Origin: Sphingomonas kaistensis
GTDB taxonomy: Bacteria > Pseudomonadota > Alphaproteobacteria > Sphingomonadales > Sphingomonadaceae
Direction: 5' to 3'
Assembly (NCBI RefSeq): GCF_011927725.1
Contig: NZ_JAATJC010000001.1
Span: 2,363,001 to 2,427,000, forward strand
DNA length: 64,000 bases
Shown one piece after another: positions 1-7,246 of this stretch. Both the position numbers and the translations under genes were made by a program. The number at the start of each line of letters is the position of its first letter. The first letter of the stretch is position 1. The notes beneath the pieces are model-generated. The model made no database searches and was not told the DNA's origin. It saw only the letters and a list, made by a program, of their open reading frames with translations.

Positions 1-642
1 GTCCTTTCGTGGATCGTAGACCTTGACCCATTTCCCGACCATGCCGAACTGCGGGACGCCGCCGGAATAGCGCTCGCCATCCTTGTCGAACCACATCGCC
101 ACCCGGTAGCTGGCGTTTCCGCTCAGCTTGTAGGCGGACCCCCAGTTGGGCATTGGCGTGACATTGTAGTCGTGCGCCGTCTCGGGCCGAGCACCGTAGC
201 GGACCTGGTTGTCGAGGACGTTCTGGTAGTAGCCGGTCGCGCCGCCGTAGACGCCCGCGCTGAAGCTGATCGGCACGAAGTCGGCCAGGAAGCTCTCGAA
301 GCTGTCGACAGGGCCTGCCGCAGTGATGATGCGAACCTGCTGCTTGACGGCGTTGACCACTCCGCCCGCATTCGTGCCGCCGCTGTCTTCGTAGACCTGC
401 GCGCCCGCGACGAAGGTTCGCCCGACCGCGTACGGAATGGGCATGTTTGCGCCGATGATCACGGTGTTGACCCCGCCGACGGCGCCCGGCCTCTTCTGCT
501 TGGCGGTCGCCACCGCGATTCCGCCGGCGGTGGCCGAGACGGCCGCGGCCACCGCGCCGACGATCTGGCCGCCGGGGATCAGCGGCGCGACCACCGCCAC
601 CACGGAGGCAACGACGCTGATGGCGCGAGCGAATTTGCTCAT
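1..642 (-). CDS. Phage tail tip / host-specificity protein, 3' end cut by window edge
   Basis: Only the first 214 residues are in the window; the frame is still open at position 1. It begins MSKFARAISV and has a long Ala/Val/Gly-rich hydrophobic stretch (about residues 8-47), then a region beginning NTVIIGANMPIPYAVGRTFV. That layout, as the last large gene of a tail module after an NlpC/P60-like gene, is typical of the central tail-tip (J-like) protein that contacts the host. The start codon overlaps the stop of the preceding gene as ATGA, so the start is secure. The family assignment rests on position and N-terminal style, because the receptor-binding part lies outside the window. Confidence 0.7.
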   Translation of the reverse strand, partial: MSKFARAISVVASVVAVVAPLIPGGQIVGAVAAAVSATAGGIAVATAKQKRPGAVGGVNTVIIGANMPIPYAVGRTFVAGAQVYEDSGGTNAGGVVNAVKQQVRIITAAGPVDSFESFLADFVPISFSAGVYGGATGYYQNVLDNQVRYGARPETAHDYNVTPMPNWGSAYKLSGNASYRVAMWFDKDGERYSGGVPQFGMVGKWVKVYDPRKD

Positions 643-1088
643 GCGCGCCAGGCTCGCTGGATGGCCTGCCGTCCGACTTCCAGAACTTCGATGGCGGCCG
701 CGTCGGGGTGCCAGCCCCAAACCTTCTGCCCGAGGCTGAGGCCCAACGTCTCCCCGAAACCGTCGTCACCGTCACCCGCTTCCGCCGCGCCCATGCAGAC
801 GTCGCCGGGAAGCATCTCAGCAGGAGCGATCGGCTCAAGATAGCGGTCGAGCAGTTCGGACAAGGTCGCCACCCCCTGTGCCTTCAATGCCTTGCGCGCG
901 CCCAGGGCGGTTGAATAACTGGGCGGAACGGGGAGGCCGCGGTGCCCCATGTGGACCAGATGATAGCGCACCAGCTTGAGGCAGTCGGTCTTGCCGAACA
1001 CGAACGGCTTGCCCTCGAAGCGAGCCCTCGTCTTCTCCAGCGCCCGGTTGCGCTTGATGAGCGGGTGCACGATCTTCCGCTTGCTCAT
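639..1088 (-). CDS. NlpC/P60-like tail assembly hydrolase (small, DUF6950-like)
   Basis: A 149-residue protein with the motif FVFGKTDCLKLVRYHL near residue 30. A catalytic-type Cys after Asp in a G-K-T-D-C context is characteristic of phage NlpC/P60-like proteins, and a conserved-looking WGWHPDA near residue 124 could supply the His. Such proteins sit just before the tail-tip gene and are thought to act in tail tip assembly or local peptidoglycan cleavage. It overlaps the tail-tip start (ATGA) and the preceding tail gene. A longer frame running up to 1634 is open, but its N-terminal part has the skewed composition of a shadow of the neighbouring gene, so the start at 1088 is preferred. Confidence 0.7.
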   Translation of the reverse strand: MSKRKIVHPLIKRNRALEKTRARFEGKPFVFGKTDCLKLVRYHLVHMGHRGLPVPPSYSTALGARKALKAQGVATLSELLDRYLEPIAPAEMLPGDVCMGAAEAGDGDDGFGETLGLSLGQKVWGWHPDAAAIEVLEVGRQAIQRAWRA

Positions 1089-1705
1089 CGCTGCTGCACG
1101 TACGGGGAGAAGATAGACCCGCCCCCACCACCGCCGCTGTAATAGGTGCTGCCCCGCGCCGGGCCATTGATCCCCCACGGCACGGCAAGCGGAACGTTGG
1201 TGGCATAGGCCAGCCCGAGTTCGCCGGGCCAGGCGCGCTGGTGCGAGGCCTGGCTCAGCACGGTGCCCTCGTTGATCATGAACAGCTTCTCGGCCTCGCT
1301 GACATATTCGATGGTCACCTCGGCGGCGCTGCGGCCAAGGCTGATCGAGACCGTGTCGATCATCCCGACGAACAGCAGTTCGGGCGCGCCGATCAGGGCG
1401 CCGGTGTCCGGGTTGGCTTCGGCCATCCACATGCGGATCGGCGAACCCTGCGCATCGGCGCGCGCGAGGCTGACCGCAGTGGCCGGGCTGGGCGGGAGCA
1501 GCGAGAACCTGCCCCCGGGAGCCTCGTCGCCGACCGACTCCCCCGCAGGATCGACCGAGCCGAGCACGCCGTAAGCGGGATCGCGGCTGACGAAGGTGCC
1601 GCGGGACGGCCAGTTGAGGAAGCCCCCGTCGCAAAGCCGGATGGTCGCAACGGGATGCTCGATTTCCAAGAGCGCGATAAGCCCGACACGGCTGGCCTCG
1701 AACAT
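1085..1705 (-). CDS. Phage distal tail protein (unassigned family)
   Basis: A protein of 206 residues starting MFEASRVGLI. It is rich in beta-strand-like segments and has a Gly run near the C-terminus (STYYSGGGGGGSIF). Its place between the tape-measure side and the NlpC/P60-like gene is where distal-tail or hub proteins sit (compare the tail-tip genes of gene transfer agents), but I recognise no specific domain. The start at 1705 overlaps the previous stop as TGATG. An alternative Met 20 codons upstream would give a long overlap and is not preferred. Confidence 0.65.
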   Translation of the reverse strand: MFEASRVGLIALLEIEHPVATIRLCDGGFLNWPSRGTFVSRDPAYGVLGSVDPAGESVGDEAPGGRFSLLPPSPATAVSLARADAQGSPIRMWMAEANPDTGALIGAPELLFVGMIDTVSISLGRSAAEVTIEYVSEAEKLFMINEGTVLSQASHQRAWPGELGLAYATNVPLAVPWGINGPARGSTYYSGGGGGGSIFSPYVQQR

Positions 1706-2298
1706 CAGGCGGCTTCCCGAATGGTGAAGCTGAGCGAGGTGAAGTCGCCGAGGGCCATCTCCCAAGCCAGCTGATCGGCGGCGACGTAGCCCTCGATCAT
1801 GGGCTGGACGACGTGAAGGACGTCGCCGTCGAGGTGCTGCGCCCGGAGCATCGGCCAGATCGAAAGCGTTGCCGTGCCCCCGCCGCTGACCGTCGCGTCG
1901 GTGCCGACCTGATAGAGGTGGTGGCGACCCGCGCGGACCAGGCTGAAGAACTGCCCTTCCTTGAACACGTAGCCCGCAGTGGCGCTTTTGATGTTGAGGG
2001 TGCGGCCGCTCTGTCCGCTTCCCGACACGACCGCGCTGCCCGGCGCTCCCGGGTCAAAGCCGAGCAGGGGGAAAGCCATGCGGACGCCTTCCGAGATCCC
2101 GCGCACCAGCCGCGAGACGAACACGCGGCCATCCGTGGGATGCTTCATCGGTGGCATATCGACCTGCACCGCCCAGCGGCTGCCCTGGCGCTCAACGCGC
2201 TGCGTCTCACCGCCGAGCGGGCCCTCCAGCAGGGCGCCGAAGTCGACGGGCGTTGGCGTGACGCCGCGCGGCGCGGGCGAGAGCGGGAGGTCGATCAA
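1705..2298 (-). CDS. Phage tail protein downstream of tape measure
   Basis: 197 residues starting MIDLPLSPAPRGVTPTPVDF. The middle contains MPPMKHPTDGRVFVSRLVRG and a C-terminal region predicted to be beta-rich. It overlaps the end of the tape-measure gene by 4 bases, so it is translationally coupled to it. A protein in this slot usually connects the tail tube to the baseplate or tip. I do not recognise a named Pfam family from the sequence; the role is inferred from gene order. Confidence 0.65.
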   Translation of the reverse strand: MIDLPLSPAPRGVTPTPVDFGALLEGPLGGETQRVERQGSRWAVQVDMPPMKHPTDGRVFVSRLVRGISEGVRMAFPLLGFDPGAPGSAVVSGSGQSGRTLNIKSATAGYVFKEGQFFSLVRAGRHHLYQVGTDATVSGGGTATLSIWPMLRAQHLDGDVLHVVQPMIEGYVAADQLAWEMALGDFTSLSFTIREAA

Positions 2299-4160
2299 GG
2301 AATGGCCCTCTGCTTCTGCCGCGCCACTCCGGCCATGCCGCCGGCCGCGCCGGTCATTGCTGCCCGGCCCGCCAGCGGAGCGGCCACGTTCGACGCGCGG
2401 CTATCGACCACCGCATTGAAATAGGGGCTTGGCACGATCTGGATGCGGCCGAACCCGCCGCCGTCGTTGGCCGGGGTGATCATGCCGCGGCGGCCTGGGC
2501 TGAAATATTCCGGCCCGTTCTCGCCCACCACGTAATGCTTGCCGGGCACCACCGGCCCGCCGTTGGCGCGGAACCCGCCGAAGGCCTTGGCGATGCCGAG
2601 CCCGCCCTGCAGCAGCGCGCCGAACAGGCGGCCAGTCTTGCTGCCGCCGAACAGGCCCTGGACCAGCCCGACGATGGCCTGCGCGGCGCCCTCCCACTTC
2701 TCCGAAAGCTTACCGGCGCCATCGCCAAGCACCTCGAACTGCTCCTTCAGGCGCTCGACGTCCTCGCTGATGTCGAGCTCTTCCGGCGTCGGCGCACCGA
2801 CCCCCGTCGGCATGATGTCCTGCGCGCCCCACAGTCGGCGGGTAGCATCGGCGGCCTGGTCGTCGTTGAGGATGCCACCCTTCAAGCCCTTGATGATGGT
2901 GTCGAGCTTGACCCCCTGTTCGAGAGCGCGCTCGATCTCGGGGAAGAGCTCGCCCATCAGGGCGTTTACTTCGTCGCGCAGCGTCTTGAACTTGCCCCCT
3001 GCGGCGGCAGTCGCTTTGGCTGCCTTGTCGACCATGTCCGGACCGAGCCGGTCCATCTCGCGAGAGATGTCGTCGACCATGTCGGGCACGTAGGATCGGC
3101 GGGTGACCCTGTCCCACAGGTTGAAGAAGGTCTGCCGAAGCTGCTCGACCTTGGCCTTCGCGCCTTCGATGATGCTGGTGAATTTGGCGCCAAGCTGGGC
3201 GCTGACCTGGCCGAGCATATTGGCGAGCGCGCCGCCGACTGCGGCGGGAAGGCCGGTGAACACGTTCTTGAGAAAGCCGACCACCTTGCCGACGTTCTCG
3301 AATCCGATGCGCGTGCTGTCGACGAAGCTCTTGACCGCCGCGTTGCTTCCCGCAGCCCAACGATCGAGGAAGTCACCCGCAGCAGTAAGGGCATCAAGTC
3401 CGGTGACGGTGCCGATCGCAATCTTCGCGCCGAGCACCTGCTTGTAAGCCGCCAGCTTGTCGGCCGCTTCGTCGGCCTTGGCGATCTGCTCGTCGCTGAT
3501 GATGATGCCCAGCTTCTCGGCCGCGCCCGCCAGCTCGTTCACGCCCTTGGCGCCGTCGCTCAGCAGCGGGAGCAGTTTCTGGCCGGACTTGCCGAACAGG
3601 TCGGTCAGGATCGCCGCGCGCTCTGCCGGGTTTGCGATGCCTTTCAGCTTCTCTGCGATTTCGGGAATCGCCTGACCAGCGGTCTTGAAGCTGCCATCGG
3701 CGTTGCGGGTGCTGATCCCGAGCCGCTCGAAGGCGGCCGCCGCCGGCCCGGTCCCGCTCGCTGCCTCACCCAGGTTCTTGGTGAGCTTGGCCAGCGACTG
3801 GTCCATCGTGCCCTGCTCGATGCCCGCCTGGGTCGCGGCGTACCGGTAGGACTGCAGCTCTTTGGTCGTGACGCCGAGCTGCTGCGCCGTTTCACCGAGA
3901 GATGAGGCGTAATCGAGGCTGGCCACGGCCGCCGCGCCAAGTCCGGCCACCGCAGCGGTTCCGAGCCCGGTAAGGAAGCCGGTCGCCATCCCGGCGACCT
4001 GGTTGCCCGCCCCCTTCGCGACGGTGCCAAGGCGCTGGAGACGCCCCTCCATCGTCTTCGCGCGAGCTTCGGCGACAGAGGCCCCGGAAGCGAACGAAGC
4101 CGTCTCGAGGGTGAGGTTGACCGACAGCTCGGCGACGACGTCACGACCAGCCATGCTCAT
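2295..4160 (-). CDS. Tail tape measure protein
   Basis: 621 residues, Ala/Gly-rich with long helical stretches. The N-terminal half carries tape-measure-style segments (SLGETAQQLGVTTKELQSYR near residue 89; ERAAILTDLFGKSGQKLLPL near residue 180) and the C-terminus has VVGENGPEYFSPGRRGM, typical of the end of phage tape measures. By the usual relation of length to tail, it implies a tail on the order of 90 nm (inference). The start ATG at 4160 overlaps the stop of the frameshifted chaperone as ATGA; a second Met lies two codons downstream. It acts inside the assembling tail and is probably ejected with DNA. Confidence 0.92.
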   Translation of the reverse strand: MSMAGRDVVAELSVNLTLETASFASGASVAEARAKTMEGRLQRLGTVAKGAGNQVAGMATGFLTGLGTAAVAGLGAAAVASLDYASSLGETAQQLGVTTKELQSYRYAATQAGIEQGTMDQSLAKLTKNLGEAASGTGPAAAAFERLGISTRNADGSFKTAGQAIPEIAEKLKGIANPAERAAILTDLFGKSGQKLLPLLSDGAKGVNELAGAAEKLGIIISDEQIAKADEAADKLAAYKQVLGAKIAIGTVTGLDALTAAGDFLDRWAAGSNAAVKSFVDSTRIGFENVGKVVGFLKNVFTGLPAAVGGALANMLGQVSAQLGAKFTSIIEGAKAKVEQLRQTFFNLWDRVTRRSYVPDMVDDISREMDRLGPDMVDKAAKATAAAGGKFKTLRDEVNALMGELFPEIERALEQGVKLDTIIKGLKGGILNDDQAADATRRLWGAQDIMPTGVGAPTPEELDISEDVERLKEQFEVLGDGAGKLSEKWEGAAQAIVGLVQGLFGGSKTGRLFGALLQGGLGIAKAFGGFRANGGPVVPGKHYVVGENGPEYFSPGRRGMITPANDGGGFGRIQIVPSPYFNAVVDSRASNVAAPLAGRAAMTGAAGGMAGVARQKQRAIP

Positions 4161-4806
4161 TCCTCGTGCTTGGTCGGAGACAGGACCGCGTGCTGCGCGA
4201 CCACCCGGTCAAGGGCGGCGCCGAGCGCTTCGTCGTCATCGAACGGGATGGTGTGTCGATCTGGGCGGAGATAATCGTCGAGGGCCGCCAGCTTCTGCGC
4301 GCGGGTGAAGGCGGCAGTGTGCCAGGCGAGGCTGACGAGATTGTCCCGGTCCCGCTTCTGTCTGGCTCTCAGCGCTACCGTGAAGCTGCGCGGGGTCTGC
4401 CGCCAGAACGCCTCGGGGTCGAACCCTTCTTCGCACCAGGCGCCGAGGAGCGCGTCCCAGTCCCACCCGGCGCCTTCGGAGGGTTTGCCTCCTCGCTTTC
4501 GTCACGCGCCGGCATGGAGGCGGTGATCGCCTTGACCATGCCTTCCTGCAGCGAAAGGAGCATATCGCCACCGACCGCCTCGCCGATCAGGTCATGGGCC
4601 TGCCCGAGGGTCAGCGTCGGATGATGCCGCCGCAGGCCGCCGTACAGCAGCGCCCCGAGGTAACCGAGCCGGCCAGCGAACGCGCCGGTGATGAGGTCGC
4701 CGAACGGCTTGTCCGCGGCGTCCTCTGCCGCCAGTCGAGCGGCATGGTCGTAGAGGAGCACCAACTCCTCGCCATCCGGCCCGGTCAGGCGAGACTGTCC
4801 GATCAT
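4157..4806 (-). CDS. Tail assembly chaperone, gpGT-like product made by -1 frameshift
   Basis: If ribosomes slip back one base at the heptamer at 4480-4486, the first 108 or so residues of the short chaperone are joined to a second frame that is open without interruption to the tape-measure start (TGA at 4157-4159, ATGA overlap). The second frame reads like true protein (GWDWDALLGAWCEEGFDPEA, then TPRSFTVALRARQKR, ending SPTKHEE). The fused length is 650 + 1 bases, giving 216 residues. This copies the lambda G/GT arrangement, in which a minor long form escorts the tape measure during tube polymerisation. The frame relation is seen directly; that slippage happens is inferred. Confidence 0.72.
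4375..4806 (-). CDS. Tail assembly chaperone, short gpG-like form
   Basis: 143 residues in the zero frame, starting MIGQSRLTGPDGEELVLLYD. The helical N-terminal part to about residue 108 looks like a real protein. The last 35 residues are low-complexity and basic (ending RPRAASR), as expected when the frame runs past a slippery site. It sits between the tail tube and the tape measure, the standard location of gpG. Start 4806 overlaps the stop of the tail tube gene by 4 bases. Confidence 0.75.
   Translation of the reverse strand: MIGQSRLTGPDGEELVLLYDHAARLAAEDAADKPFGDLITGAFAGRLGYLGALLYGGLRRHHPTLTLGQAHDLIGEAVGGDMLLSLQEGMVKAITASMPARDESEEANPPKAPGGTGTRSSAPGAKKGSTPRRSGGRPRAASR
4480..4486 (-). promoter_or_regulatory. 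Slippery heptamer A AAC CCT for -1 frameshifting
   Basis: Read on the minus strand, the bases AAACCCT fit X XXY YYZ exactly in the zero frame of the chaperone gene (Asn-Pro codons). One base back, both codons become AAA and CCC, and the new frame stays open to the tape-measure start. GC-rich sequence follows and could form a stimulatory structure, which I did not fold. Confidence 0.6.
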
Positions 4807-5240
4807 GCGCTATAGGCCGATTTGGTCAGCGAGCCCGACATGCGGAAGGTGGCGGTTGCTTCCTGGACCGTGCCCTGCGCGAGCTCGGGCAGTTCGTAGG
4901 TCTGGAGGAAGGCGACGCCGGTGTACTGGTTGGTGAGGACGCCGCGAACCGCCACCACGATCTTGAAGGCGCGCTCGTTGGGATCGGCGGCGGCCGCGGC
5001 CAGGAGCACGTCGGTCTCGGATCCGTCGCGATGGTTGAGCACCACCGGGAACGAGCCGAAGTCGGGCAGGTCAGGCGCGAACTCGGCCGCGTCGGAATCG
5101 AGGTCCGTGATCTCGACCTCGCCGCGCTCCGGGGTCGGGAACTTGATGCTCTTCACGCCCAGCAGCCGGGTGAGCGCCGTACCGTTGTGCAGGAAGAACT
5201 GAGACTTGGCGCCGGTGCCAGCCTTGGGTGCAACTGCCAT
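4803..5240 (-). CDS. Major tail (tube) protein
   Basis: 145 residues, beginning MAVAPKAGTGAKSQFFLHNG. The composition and the segment VKSIKFPTPERGEVEITDLD, followed by a beta-rich C-terminus ending SGSLTKSAYSA, match the small tail-tube proteins of siphoviruses, which stack as hexameric rings. Its place immediately before the frameshifted chaperone and tape measure supports this. A clear AAGGAG ribosome binding site precedes the ATG, as expected for a highly expressed structural gene. Confidence 0.85.
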   Translation of the reverse strand: MAVAPKAGTGAKSQFFLHNGTALTRLLGVKSIKFPTPERGEVEITDLDSDAAEFAPDLPDFGSFPVVLNHRDGSETDVLLAAAAADPNERAFKIVVAVRGVLTNQYTGVAFLQTYELPELAQGTVQEATATFRMSGSLTKSAYSA

Positions 5241-5258
5241 TGATCGTCTCCTTGAGGA

Positions 5259-5669
5259 TCAGGTGAGGGAATATCGAATGATGAGGTCGGCAATCGTGCG
5301 GTGGACCAGGCCGACGCCGGTGACGTCTTCCGAAGTGTCGCGCGGGCCTTCGACCGAGGCTTCCCAGAAGAGTGCGGTGCCGTCGGCGCCGGTGACTTCG
5401 GCCTCGGGCACTAGCGCAGCGATTGCGGCCTCCAGCACCTTGCGCGCCTCCCCGTAGCGCAGCGCCAGAGCGGCGACCTGCACCCGCGCCGTCCGCATGT
5501 CGTCGAAGCCATCGAGGCTTTGCGGCCGCTCCTCGCTGATGACCTGCATGACGATCGCCGGCAGACCGCCGGATTGGCTGCGGGTGACCCAGTGCTTGCG
5601 GGTACCGACCAGGCCGGTGACCGCGCCGTCGTCGTCGAGGCGCTTCAGTAGGGCCGATGCGAGATCCAT
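5259..5669 (-). CDS. Tail completion / neck protein, DUF3168-like
   Basis: 136 residues beginning MDLASALLKRLDDDGAVTGL, with a central VQVAALALRYGEARKVLEAA and a beta-rich C-terminus. Small proteins of this layout (SPP1 gp17 / DUF3168 group) terminate the tail tube and join it to the head. It lies between the HK97-gp10-like gene and the tail-tube gene, the usual order head-tail connector, gp10, DUF3168, tail tube. Assignment is by order and style. Confidence 0.75.
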   Translation of the reverse strand: MDLASALLKRLDDDGAVTGLVGTRKHWVTRSQSGGLPAIVMQVISEERPQSLDGFDDMRTARVQVAALALRYGEARKVLEAAIAALVPEAEVTGADGTALFWEASVEGPRDTSEDVTGVGLVHRTIADLIIRYSLT

Positions 5670-5672
5670 GCC

Positions 5673-6215
5673 CTACCCTTTCGCCAGCTTCTTCGCCCGC
5701 CGTACCGCCGCCTTGCGAACCTCGACTTCCAGGCTTGCCCGCAAGCTCTCGACCATCTTGTCGGCGTTCGCGTCGAAGGCCGGACGAAGGAACGGATCGG
5801 CCGCCATCTTCACCGTGCCGAACTCCACGAACGGCGCATGAAACGCCTGCCGGCCACCGACCCGGATCGAAGCGACCACGTTGCCGCCGCCCTTCGTTTT
5901 CTTCACGCCACGGGCATGGCCCTTGGCCTTGAACGAGGCCCTCGCCCGCGCCCGGTACTCCGGATCGTCCAATCGAATATCCATGAAGATCGAGTCCCGG
6001 AGCTGGCCGGTCAGCACCGGCGCCGAAGACTTGGCTTGCTCGAAGGTGGGTTGCAGCGCCTGCTTCGCCGCCTTCTTGAGGGTAGTCCGCTGGGTTGCCC
6101 GGGGCAGCTCCTGCAGGACCGCCTTCAATGTGTCGAAGCCTTGCGTTGACGACTTGGAGAGCGTCGCCCCTTCGAGGCGAAGCGCACGCCTACTTCGCTG
6201 GCTTCGCTTCGCCAT
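5673..6215 (-). CDS. HK97 gp10-like head-tail joining protein
   Basis: 180 residues. An Arg-rich N-terminus is followed by SAPVLTGQLRDSIFMD and, near residue 130, APFVEFGTVKMAADPFLRPA. The T-G-x-L-R-x-S-I and V-E-F-G-T...P-x-L-R-P-A signature is diagnostic of the HK97-gp10 family, which acts at the head-tail interface. The start overlaps the end of the small gene at 6190-6363 by 26 bases. A downstream Met could shorten the basic N-terminus, but the long form keeps the operon overlap. Confidence 0.88.
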   Translation of the reverse strand: MAKRSQRSRRALRLEGATLSKSSTQGFDTLKAVLQELPRATQRTTLKKAAKQALQPTFEQAKSSAPVLTGQLRDSIFMDIRLDDPEYRARARASFKAKGHARGVKKTKGGGNVVASIRVGGRQAFHAPFVEFGTVKMAADPFLRPAFDANADKMVESLRASLEVEVRKAAVRRAKKLAKG

Positions 6216-6363
6216 GCGCCTCGACGATCTTCTGGTCGATCAGGTTCTGCGCCTGATTGTCGGGCAGCTCGTAGACCGAACCGACCGGCTTGCGATGCTC
6301 GTGCGTTCCGACCGGCTTGAGGTCGAAAGCATTGTCGTGGGCGATGAGCGTCTTGACCTTCAT
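6190..6363 (-). CDS. Small phage protein, 57 aa
   Basis: A short frame starting MKVKTLIAHDNAFDLKPVGT and ending GEAKPAK. It fills the space between the head-tail adaptor and the gp10-like gene, with an AGGAGGC-type ribosome binding site just before the ATG and codon use like its neighbours. Small proteins with this start (xVKxLIAHDN) often occur between connector genes in phages of this group; no function is known to me. It is easily missed because of its size. Confidence 0.7.
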   Translation of the reverse strand: MKVKTLIAHDNAFDLKPVGTHEHRKPVGSVYELPDNQAQNLIDQKIVEAHGEAKPAK

Positions 6364-6371
6364 GGTGCCTC

Positions 6372-6704
6372 CTATTGAGCGCGGATGGCGGTCAGGACGA
6401 CGCCAGCGTTTTGCGGCTCGACGACTGCCGAAGTGATGTCCCAGGTCGCGCCCTGATACTGGATCTGATCGGTCAGCTTCGTGCCAGCGGCGACGGTCGA
6501 GAAGGTGAGGCCGAACGTAGCTGCCTGCGCTCCACCTTCCTGCGCCGCCTGCCGCCGCTCGCCGCCGGTGCCGTTGCGGACGCTGGCGTAGGCGCGATAG
6601 TGGAGGCCGAACGTCTCGGCATTTTCTCCGTAGCCGTCGCGAACCGTCGTCGCACGGTGAACCTCGATTAGTTCGGTGCGCGCGGTCGAACTGAACAGGC
6701 TCAT
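6372..6704 (-). CDS. Head-tail adaptor (SPP1 gp16-like)
   Basis: 110 residues starting MSLFSSTARTELIEVHRATT, with YGENAETFGLHYRAYASVRN and a C-terminal TDQIQYQGATWDITSAVVEP. The pattern of a small beta-barrel with a Y-x-G-x-x-W/Y-x-I motif near the end is that of the phage head-tail joining family. ATG at 6704 overlaps the stop of the upstream connector as ATGA, which fixes this start over a Met 38 codons upstream. Confidence 0.82.
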   Translation of the reverse strand: MSLFSSTARTELIEVHRATTVRDGYGENAETFGLHYRAYASVRNGTGGERRQAAQEGGAQAATFGLTFSTVAAGTKLTDQIQYQGATWDITSAVVEPQNAGVVLTAIRAQ

Positions 6705-7246
6705 GCCAACATGGCCCGATGCGGCTGCAGCAGCCGGTCGACCAGTGGCGGCACCGGCGCCATCGGATCGTCGAAGGCGTGACGCACCAGCGTGAGGATG
6801 GCGGCCTTCAGCGCCCAATATTCGTCAGGCAGTACTGGGAAGCCCGCCTTGTAGGTGATCGACACGGCGTTGATGCCCGGCAGCGCATCCGGCCAGGCCG
6901 CATCGGCGTTGCGGACGATGCCCTGTTCGGCACTGGCGAGGTCGACCGTGTAGAGCCCGGGCGCCGCGGTGTGCGTCACCCCGGCAGTGTCGACGTACTG
7001 GACGGCAGTCACCTCGGCGACCGGCCCACGCGGCAGGGCGATCCAATCGGAGAAGCCATCGCGGACGAAGCGAAGAGTGCGCTGCATCAGGGAGATACCG
7101 ATCTCCTCCTCCACCTGCGCCGTCATGGCCTTGATCAGCAGCGTGATCTCGCTGTCCCGCTCAGTGTCGAGCCGCTTGAGGCTGAGCTTCGCCTCCTCCA
7201 GCGTCACCGGCAGCAAGGTCGGGGGCGTGACGACAGTGACGCTCAT
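6701..7246 (-). CDS. Head-tail connector (gp6/gp15-like)
   Basis: 181 residues starting MSVTVVTPPTLLPVTLEEAK and containing LRFVRDGFSDWIALPRGPVA and INAVSITYKAGFPVLPDEYW. The N-terminal P-V-T-L-E-E-A-K-x-x-L and the later Y-x-A-G-F-x-x-x-P motif are hallmarks of the phage gp6-like connector family. It forms the ring beneath the portal. It follows the repeat-rich protein and overlaps the adaptor. Confidence 0.88.
   Translation of the reverse strand: MSVTVVTPPTLLPVTLEEAKLSLKRLDTERDSEITLLIKAMTAQVEEEIGISLMQRTLRFVRDGFSDWIALPRGPVAEVTAVQYVDTAGVTHTAAPGLYTVDLASAEQGIVRNADAAWPDALPGINAVSITYKAGFPVLPDEYWALKAAILTLVRHAFDDPMAPVPPLVDRLLQPHRAMLA

Noticed and set aside
2535..3905. Long plus-strand frame opposite the tape-measure gene
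   Set aside because: Shadow of the GC-rich codons of the tape measure; the minus-strand product has clear tape-measure motifs.
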